The notes under the pieces: model-generated
The model's database searches: none
Seen by the model: the letters and a program-made list of their open reading frames with translations, nothing else
What the model was told of the DNA's origin: nothing
Program-made: the position numbers and the translations under genes
Shown: in pieces, positions 56,107 to 64,000 of the stretch
Numbering within the stretch: the first letter of the stretch is position 1
Layout of the letters: every line of letters starts with the position of its first letter
NCBI GenBank assembly: GCA_037126765.1
Contig: JBBCBC010000026.1
Span: forward strand, 6,726,037 to 6,790,036
Length of the DNA stretch: 64,000 bases
Direction: 5' to 3'
Origin: Stenogyne calaminthoides
Lineage: Eukaryota; Streptophyta; Magnoliopsida; Lamiales; Lamiaceae

Positions 56107-56207
56107 ATCTTGATTAATTAATTTATGTATGTAATTTTGGTATTGACTCTCTTTTCTCGGTGAGAGAGAGATTTTGTTATGTGGACAAGTCATGAATATA
56201 GGGTTTT

Positions 56208-57914
56208 TTTTGAGAGGTAAAAATGGAATATATTGATTAAAAACAAAGGGGTACTTAACATCATTTTACAAACAGTGACAAATGCCAACTATAGTTTCTT
56301 AGGGATACAGGTTAAAGGTTGTGATTTAATCATAGTACAAAACACAAAAAGAGGGAATGGGTAATGAGATGGAATTCATTTCAAGAACTAAACTCGACAC
56401 AATGAAACTGTATCCAAAGTGTGTTGACCATCTTTGAAGATTCTTTGACATTCCTAAATTTTCACAAGTTCCAAATGGTGCATAGCCATACAAGACTTCG
56501 ATTTTCCTCTTGAGCATTTTCACCGAAGCCATGGCTAGTGAAGTGCTCTTTTATGACTGGAAGAATATAATGGGCCATTGCCAAGCCAACGCGAAATAGC
56601 ACTCCAAATGGTAAGAGCCGATGGGCATGAAGAAGGAGGTGTGAAGAGATTGAAGACAGCTTCCTGAACCGGGCATACCCCCTTATCGCCCCACCGAGAT
56701 AATTCTTTTTAATGTTTGTCTTTGTAGAATTCTCTCTCCGGCCCACTTAAAAATGTCGATACTTTTGAGGAGCCTTTCCACCAAAGCTTCTTCCATGGAA
56801 AGTCCCCTCCTAGTCCCTTTGAATCATACGAGGGCAATGATATTGTACATGTCATGTCTTGAACTTCCCATCGGATGATCTGTTCCAACACCCGCAGTGG
56901 AGTAGCCCTCCCATATTTTGTACCTAGAAATCAACTCCACAAATCCACAAACTCAAGCATTTCGGAAAGATTAAAAAATGCGCTCCCAATTAAGAGACCA
57001 AGACGACCCATCACTTGACACACATCCTCTCACCCACTCATTTTTTCGGGCAAAAATAAGATATAGATTAGGAAAGCATACCTCACGTGATCGACTCTTT
57101 TTCCATCCAAGGATCGACCGAAACGAGCGCACTTCCGTTTCCCTAATTTGAAAGCTACATTGTTCCTAACTAACCTACCAACTGGACTTGACCACAACTC
57201 TCTTATCTTTCCACCACAATGACCATTTTCCGGACACAACACTATCATTGATCCCCAAGATGGGTACATACCTAGACCTAATGTTGTTGACCCACAAGGA
57301 CTTTTTCATCAAACACCCATCTCCACAGCCACTTACAAAGTAATGCTATGTTAAAAGTCCTCACATCTCTCACCCCCAAGACCCCAGACCCTTTTACTTT
57401 TGCATCTGACACCCACTTGACTCAAAGCAATTTTCCTAATGGGACCCTTGCCCCCCAAAGAAAATTTCTCACGAATTTTTGTGATGGTTTTAATGACACA
57501 CTTCAGTGCTTTGAAAAAAGGGAGGTAAGTAACAGGAGAGTCCAGATAGAAACGAAATTCAAAGAAATAGTAATTCTTCCCCAGATACATTCTTCCTACC
57601 CAACCGATAACTGCGGCGGAACCGATCAATCAATGGCTTCAAACCTTCTTCTCCTGAAATTTGTACCAATAGGAAAACCAGATAAGTGGCGGTAGTTTTC
57701 CGATTTGCATCCCAAAATTTACTCGAATGATTCAATAGATCTTAGAAATGATGTTGACCCCCATGTATTGAGCTTTTCCACGAGCCCAGGAGCCTTAACT
57801 CAAACAGCGGAGAACCCCTTTCATTGTTTTTTGCATTCTCTCACGATGCTTTTCCCCCACCAATCTTGTGTCATCGACAAATTGTAGAAAGACCGATAGG
57901 AACCTTGTCTCTTC
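56208..57914 (-). mobile_element. LINE insertion downstream of ferredoxin
   Basis: A minus-strand non-LTR retrotransposon fragment is bounded by a 17-bp duplication CATGAATATAGGGTTTT (56191-56207 and 57915-57931). Its A-rich 3' end faces the ferredoxin gene, which stops 85 bases before the duplication. It is 5'-truncated to 1.7 kb. Confidence 0.85.
56320..57900 (-). pseudogene. LINE ORF2 C-terminal part (RT end and zf-RVT)
   Basis: From 57629 to 57351 the minus strand reads the thumb-like region after the RT core (FKALKCVIKTITKIREKFSL, GGKGPIRKIA, VWGLGGERCEDF). From 56891 to 56709 comes GLGGDFPWKKLWWKGSSKVS, and from 56700 to 56462 the zf-RVT part ending SLVWLCTIWNL. The frame changes at least four times and the zinc-ligand Cys/His residues are largely lost. 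It is a different and more decayed copy than the one at 19.5 kb. Confidence 0.75.
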
Positions 57915-57931
57915 CATGAATATAGGGTTTT

Positions 57932-58439
57932 AATTGGAGTTTGATCGATCCATACCTTGTGAAATTACTATGTTAGATAATTTAATTTAATTAGAGCATT
58001 AATCCTGGATAAAGGGAGCAATGCGAACCTCCGCTTTTGACCATGATTTTTGTGGTGGAGCTGCATCAAAATTAATGTTTTCAGTGGTATTCCTAGAGTT
58101 TTATTTCCCTTATTTAAACCTTAATAAAATAAAATGCAACTGGGCCTACAAAATAAGATATAAAAGCCCAACAGAGTTTAAACAACTAAATGGGCTAAGG
58201 TATGGTGCTATTTTGTTTTGATGATAGGAATGGGTTTTACGAAACCAACCTTGGCATTTTGAAGGTTCTTTGTTTGCCATACAACTATTGACAGGGATGG
58301 AGCAACCTTCTACGATCACCATTTCCGAGCTAGGCTTCTTTTTTTGGGCGAGGGCTTGCAATCTTCAATGGAATGTCATAAGGAGGATGTGATACGGTCA
58401 GTGGCGAAAAAAGTTGGCAGATTAGATACTAGTGTTATA
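57932..58439. other. No clear gene
   Basis: It continues the sequence split by the LINE. Short open frames (58021-58221) have no recognised domain. Confidence 0.4.
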
Positions 58440-58660
58440 TTTCACCAAAGAACACAATTATATATGGTGATTTAATCCAGTTTAAGGTTTACATTGATAT
58501 TTCAAAAGCCATTGATGCGGGATTTCATATTCGATTTGGGTGGGAGCAAATGTGGATACCAGTTAAGTATGAATCCTTCCGTCGTACTATTATTATATAT
58601 CGTGGAAGGATTGGCCATTTCTTCAAAATTGTAATGGAGTTTGATCGGAATGCATCATCA
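58440..58660 (+). pseudogene. LINE ORF1-like fragment (DUF4283/CCHC type)
   Basis: The plus strand reads GFHIRFGWEQMWIPVKYESF and then GRIGHFF, the conserved end of the DUF4283-zinc-knuckle proteins encoded by plant LINEs (usually WVxVKYExLPxFCyxCGRiGH). The cysteines between are lost to drift. No full frame remains. Confidence 0.45.
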
Positions 58661-59269
58661 GACCGGATGAGATGAAGTATGCACTGTAAGACTATCTTTA
58701 TCACGATTCATTTCAATAGAATTAATAAACGATTCGTTTTTCTGCCATTAAAACACTCTGATTCTAACTCCAATCCAATTTTTCTTCTTTTTTATCTTTA
58801 TCAACAATTCAGCAATCTAAAATAATTTTTCTTTTCTATTATTTAATAATTATATTTATTTGTAATAGATTTTATTATATTAATAAGGTGATATATTTAA
58901 ATTATTTAATTTTTAAAATTCGTTATTTTAATAAAAAAAAAAAAAGTACTATGCACTTAAAATAAATTACAATTTTAATAATTAAGTTTAAATTACAAAA
59001 TTAGAATACAAAGCTGTAAATAAATATATCAAGTTGCATATAGATCGTAAAATACAACAATTTGAAAATAAAATTACATTTAATTATCGGTAATTTTTAT
59101 CATATATATTCAATCAAATCATTTTTAAGAAGCGGTATGAACTTACTTTAATGAGAAGTTGTTTCACCGTGTCATATAAGCGGATAGACTTGCAATCGTC
59201 GGGTTGATCATTCAAAACTTTGATCATCATTCATGGGATCATCAAAAAAAAAAATTATGTTGGATCATG
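58661..59269. other. AT-rich region, no gene seen
   Basis: Long AT runs and an A tract at 58932-58945. It may be the 3' part of the Harbinger-derived locus that follows. Confidence 0.4.
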
Positions 59270-60240
59270 ATAAGTTTGGTATGTGTCTCGTTCGTCCTCC
59301 ACTATCATATTGTGCATGATGATCTGAAGCCATCATAATTCTTTCCATCAAAAGCTTATCCCGAGACAAGACATGAAATTGAAGGAAATGCAAAAGCGAG
59401 CTTGTAGAACTCCAAAATGCTCATGACATCTTTTACGCCAACCTCTTGGTGTTGACGAATAACGTGTGCTTTCTAGTTTGTGGGCGTAATTAGCGAGCCA
59501 GTCTGACCCATGAAGGATATATGCCATCGGTTAGATAATATATGCTCTATCATTTCCACTACCATTCACGACATAACTAACCTTTGGTGCTCGACCTTCC
59601 AAGACATCATCAAAAAGCTGGAGATCGGGGAATGCGTTAATATCATTCTGTGGCGTGCTGGTGTTCTAAAAAAAAGCATACCATATCCATAAGTCATATG
59701 ATCAACAACTTCCAAAATGTTGTTGGTTTCCACTTCTCACATATATTATCCTGTGTCTTGATAGAACAATTTTTTCATTCCATTTGCATGCAATCAATAT
59801 TACCTATCATGTCGGGAATCCACGTTGTTCCCGACGCGAAATAATCTTGCCAAATCTTGTTCATTGGGCTTTAAAAGTGAAATCGTCACCAAAGCGCGGA
59901 AATGATACCTTCTCGAACTTCATGAGAAACTTGCCTTGTCGGCTGCGCTCGTTAAATGAAAGTATTCATCAACGACATAGTTGATATCCGTCCTTGACAC
60001 CCTCATGCTCCGGTACATTTACGTAATGGTGAACTTTATCTCACGCAATGGCATCATGTCTTGTTGAAAATATCGTCATTGGCGGTGTATTTTCGTTTAT
60101 GAAGGAATACATGTTTTTAGCATCCCGAAATCTACGTCGAAAGATTTGAGGAGTATATCGGTGTGTCAACAAAGTAGTGATTCATCAAACGTTTCCTCGC
60201 AACTCGTTCCTTTCAAAGCCTTCTTCTAGCTCTAAGTGGG
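59270..60240 (-). pseudogene. PIF/Harbinger (HARBI1-like) transposase pseudogene
   Basis: Read from 60240 downward in shifting frames. FRRRFR- and MYSFINENTPP-like N-terminal parts come first, then YVNVPEHEGVKDGYQLCR and KFLMKFEKVSFPRFGDDF. Next is the DDE region IPDMIGNIDCMQMEWKNC, corresponding to the GSLDCMHWxWKNCP motif with the first catalytic Asp. Then NAFPDLQLFDDVLEGRAPKV, SYVVNGSGNDRAYI followed by LTDGIYPSWV, and a late FGVLQAR-like part near 59410. This order is that of plant DDE_Tnp_4 nucleases of PIF/Harbinger elements. Several stops and shifts make it non-functional. A minus-strand TATA-like run lies at about 60505. Confidence 0.75.
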
Positions 60241-60586
60241 ATCTCAGCCGTTGATTAAGATTATTTAAAGGAGATCCTACGTGATCTGATCATGTGGCGA
60301 TTCGATGAAATGCATTAACCATTCATCAAATTCGATGAAATTAAAGAATCAAACTCGAATGGTTATACATTGTTTGATTTTTATTGAGAGACATTTGGAA
60401 AGTGGAAGAAATTATTTGAAAGAAATTATGCTTGAGAAAAAGGGAGAAAAAGATAGGGATTTATTGTAAGTACAATGTGGTTTGAGATGATATATATAGA
60501 AAATGAAAGTGAAGATAAACTTCAATAAAATGAAAGTCTAGATGGGTAGAACTTTGGTGGAGGTACAACATGTGTATTAAGGGAAG
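60241..60586. other. Flank between Harbinger pseudogene and copia LTR
   Basis: No gene is recognised. It probably contains the 5' UTR and promoter of the minus-strand Harbinger gene (TATATATAG near 60507). Confidence 0.35.
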
Positions 60587-60771
60587 TGTTGACTAATTCA
60601 TATATTTTTTTAGTTATGCAACATTATTCTTTGTATCTTTGCGTTTACTTTGTATTTAATTTTCCTTTGATTTGGTTTCCTCTAATTCACGGAAACTTCT
60701 TTGTACATGATTGTATATATTTCAATCTTCTAATCACCAAACAAAATTGATTTCCTAATCACGTTCACACA
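60587..60771 (+). repeat. 5' LTR of a second copia element
   Basis: TGTTGACTAATTC at the start and CACGTTCACACA at the end give a 185-bp unit, directly followed by TGGTATCGATG, a diverged initiator-tRNA-Met primer site. The second LTR is outside the window. Confidence 0.6.
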
Positions 60772-63700
60772 TGGTATCGATGAAGGGAAAGATCCTAAAC
60801 CCCTAATCCTACACGGCCGCCGCCTTCTGCCGCCGTTCTTCCCACTCTGATGCTGAAATGCGGATCGCCTCCCCACTCGCGTTCATGAAATTAACTCTCT
60901 CTCTAGTCAATCCGATGGCAATCAAACCTCTGTAGACCTATGCGGTTAACACCGCGGTAAATGGTGCCTGCCGAACTTCGATTGAGAACTACATGATGTG
61001 GCGTTGTTAGTATCTCTACATGGGTGAGTGTGACATCACCGGCCACACTGGATGGAACCGTCTCTCCTCCTCCGCCCATCAATTAAAATACGGTGTTCAA
61101 AATACCGATCCCTGAGTTTGCTTAATGGCGATTAAAACAAAGAAAGAAAACTTCTTGGCGTTATCTTAACGTCGCTATCAAGGATGATATATTGAAATCT
61201 CGTACCAAAACCTCTTCGTCGTCTTGGCGTGGCAAGCCCTAGAAACTGTCTTCTCTGATTAAATCTGCTCTCGAACTTCGTGATTAAAGGGAAAAGAACT
61301 TAACTTTCGCTTTAGCCTTGTGTCTGCTCCGTCGGCGATTGTGGTGAAAATTCAAAACTCTTTGTGATCAATTGTCCTCCATTGGCGGCACATTTGATGA
61401 CTCCGACAAGACCACTTTGGTTCTTACGTGGTTTGAGTGCTTTCGAGTTTACTGACTTCTTGAAAAACACTTCAAATGGCGGTATCTCCCGTCCTTTATT
61501 TCCGTGATCTTGTCGAGAATGGCTGATGCGATCTTATGCGAGGCTATGGAGGTAATTGATCCTCATGCTGCCTTTACAACCACTAACAGCGATTGGCAGC
61601 GAGTCAACTCAGCAACCTTGCGGAAGTCGATCCGAAGTAGCCCGCCAACTTAGATCCCTCGGCAATGAGTGGCAACTCAAATGGATTCGAGGGGCGATGT
61701 AGAACCAAGGCAAAGCAGAATTGGTGGGCGTGCATAATGGTCCTATTTGCCAAGATTTGTAAATGCGAGATCTGTATAGATAAATACCCACAATTCTCAA
61801 TGCTCGCCAGGCAACTTTTTCGCAAATCTAGCACAAGCATTCAACTCTCAGGCACCTTTGTTTACGATCCCGCTCTGTTGGTATTTGACCTAAAGGGTGC
61901 CTCTCTGCTCACATAACGAATCGACCTGCGCACTTGACTCTTATGAGCCATATTTCGTAGCGGTTCAAAAGAATTGTCGTGGGAATTTTTACATATTTCG
62001 TGTTGGCACTAAATCGATTTACGATGATGTTAAATTGCTCGATGTTTTAGTCAGGCTCACATAACCAAAAACACCGTATTCATCAAGAACCGACATCCGA
62101 TTTTCCAAAGGGCGTCATTTTTTCGATAAATTCTTTGCAATCGAATCCCGTGACAAAGAAAATATTGTTAGCAGGTAGATGTGATGTGGTCTATACTTAC
62201 TTGATCGAGGTGTTCCAACTTTGGTGGCGGCGATCAAGTCAAAAATCGAAGAAGGCAGTTTTGATTTATAGCACTTCTTTTGAGGCATGTCCCATTTTCA
62301 ATTATTTGGCATTAAATAAATTAGGGCATTTCTCATCCTTACATTTTACCCGAATCCACGGTGTTTGTGAATCTTGTCGGTTGGCAAAGAGTAGCGATTA
62401 TCTTTTTAGGTTGAATGATAAGCGTGCTACATGCTGTGCTTGAGTTAATTCACTTTGTGATTTGAAGGTCTGCACCTATTTCTACTAATGATGGTTTCGT
62501 TACTATGATGCTTTTTGTGGATGATTGATTGGCGTTTTTTCTTGGATTTTTCATGCGTGTAAAATACGAATTTTTATAATCGTTAGTCCGTTTCCAAAGT
62601 TTGTCTGTCAATTCTCTAGTGCCTATCAAAAGTCTTTGAGTGATGGAAGTCTTGAATTAAGTAAATCTTAAGTCACATGACTTTATCACGGCTTCATGGC
62701 ATTAAATCATCGTTTGTCGTGTCCTTATACTCCGCGGCAAAATGGATAGGCTGAGCAAAGCTTGTCGTCGTATTTACGAGCGGACCTTTCTATGCTTTAT
62801 CACGCACATGCAGCATCTCTCTGGTTAGATGCTTTTTTGCCACAACGGTATATATCATTAATCGTTTACCATCTTCCATTTTATCGGCATATCGCCCTTT
62901 GAGCTACTACATGGTTTTAGCTCAAATTTGTAAATTTCAAACCTTTAGGTTCTTGGGTATTTCCTTTCTTAAGAGATTATCTGAGAAAATAAATTGGCGC
63001 AGCGATTAGATCCATGCATTTTAAGGGATATAGCGGTTCTACAAGGGTTTTTCGTTGCTTTGATCGAGACCTTTTTCGATGCTTCGTTACTCGTCATGCT
63101 CAATTTGATGACTCTTATTTCTGCTTTTCACGAGCTCCTTCAGCGTCAAAGTTCAGGATCTCTGATTACGATTTCTTGAAGCTTGGGGTCTTCATTGAGG
63201 TGACTCTTCCCTCGACCGCCCACACATTAGCCGCTCTAAGCCCCCATTCAGCCGTACATATGTTTTTTACCCCGAAATGAATCGACCATTAATCCGGTTT
63301 GCTACTTTGGTTGAAACGACCCGCCCCCGACCCCTATCCTTTGCCAGGCGCCCGAACAGCCTACACCGCCCGACCCGGCAACATTGTCCTTTGTCGTCAG
63401 CCACCTCGTCCGATGACCCGCGGGCCAAAGGGGATCTTGAAACCCGTTATCCTGTCAATCTTGCTTCCCACAGCTCTACCTCTGCGCTCCTTCTTGCCTC
63501 ACGGGCCGTGGCTTCAAAGGCGCTGCTAAATCCCCCAGTGGTTAGGCATTGTATGCGAAGAAGTGTTCAATCAATCGGGACTTGGGAGCTAGTTCCTCGA
63601 CCTCCGGACAGCGAACATTGTTGGTTCCAAATGGGTATTTTGAACAAAAGTTTCATGCGGATGGCTCGCTTGAACGTCATAAGGCTCGGTTAGTTGCTCG

Positions 63701-64000
63701 GGGTTTCACCCGGATCCACGCATTGATTTTCATCATACTTTCGACTGTTGTTAAAGAAATTTTGCCCTTTATTAAATGTCGTCTTGGCTCTTTCGGTCGA
63801 CACCTTTTAGTATCTTAAATCAATTGGATGCTCCGAGCGCGTTTCTCAATAGCAATCTTGACAAGCGGTTTTCATGTCTCCAGCCCTGACTTTGTGGATG
63901 CTTTCGGTTTCAGAATCATGTTTATGTAAAAAAAGGCTCTTCTGGACCATGGCTCCACTTGCTTGGTTTCAGCGTTTTGTACATATCTATTAAGTTTGGG
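60772..64000 (+). pseudogene. Decayed Ty1-copia gag-pol, running off the window
   Basis: Coding similarity appears in order across all plus frames. Gag near 60990-61260 (ITGHTGWNRL and WQALETVFS-like). The integrase zinc region at 62300-62430 (LNKLGHFSSLHFTRIHGVCE, SCRLAKSSDY). The integrase core at 62700-63250 (PYTPRQNG-like, LWLDAF, NFKPLGSWVFP, GYSGSTRVFRCFDRD, FVTRHAQFDD). RT from 63600 (KFHADGSLERHKARLVARGF, then LDAPSAFLNSNLD). It has dozens of stops and shifts and cannot encode enzymes. It is clearly older than the copia element at 8.3-13.3 kb and of another lineage, since the short LTR and integrase differ. Confidence 0.8.

Overview
This is nuclear DNA from a flowering plant, most likely a eudicot. 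It is AT-rich and intron-containing, and is dominated by plant transposable elements: Ty1-copia, Ty3-gypsy of the Tat and Athila lineages, LINEs, hAT, PIF/Harbinger, Stowaway-like and Tourist-like elements. Only four host loci are recognisable. The NFD6-like genes and the MITE types would suit an asterid, but that is a weak guess.

Layout. 1-7.2 kb: a minus-strand copia end whose LTR is repeated in inverted orientation, next to a decayed minus-strand Tat-type gypsy element whose LTR ends at 7,193. 7.9-15.7 kb: a minus-strand CC-NB-LRR resistance gene, now a pseudogene. It has lost its start codon, its P-loop and kinase-2 region and its reading frame. A 255-bp hairpin MITE sits in its N-terminus and a 5.0-kb copia element (matching 244-bp LTRs, 5-bp target duplication) sits in its LRR region. 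16-24 kb: mobile-element debris, including a solo LTR, a 5'-truncated LINE, a Stowaway-like element nested in a Tourist-like element, and an element carrying a minisatellite of roughly 33 copies.

24.2-30.0 kb: a tandem duplication of a small NUCLEAR FUSION DEFECTIVE 6-like gene (98 and 92 codons, three exons each). These are the only intact host genes in the window. 31-42 kb: a hAT MITE, then an 8.7-kb Athila-type element with 1.76-kb LTRs. It keeps gag and protease remnants but no recognisable reverse transcriptase or integrase. 43-46 kb: more MITEs.

47.1-49.5 kb: a four-exon minus-strand gene of the Nop25/RRP17 (NOL12) rRNA-processing family with several frameshifts. 52-54.3 kb: a hAT (ZMYM1-like) transposase pseudogene. 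55.7-56.1 kb: a chloroplast [2Fe-2S] ferredoxin gene with two frameshifts and a LINE (17-bp target duplication) inserted 85 bp after its stop. 58-64 kb: a LINE ORF1-like fragment, a HARBI1-like transposase pseudogene and a decayed copia element that runs off the right edge.

The host genes do not form a pathway. The main story is nested insertion and gene decay. No clearly new biological system was found. The best leads are the tandem NFD6-like pair with conserved alternative terminal exons, the coding-incomplete Athila family with palindromic motifs in its LTRs, and the fold-back elements.
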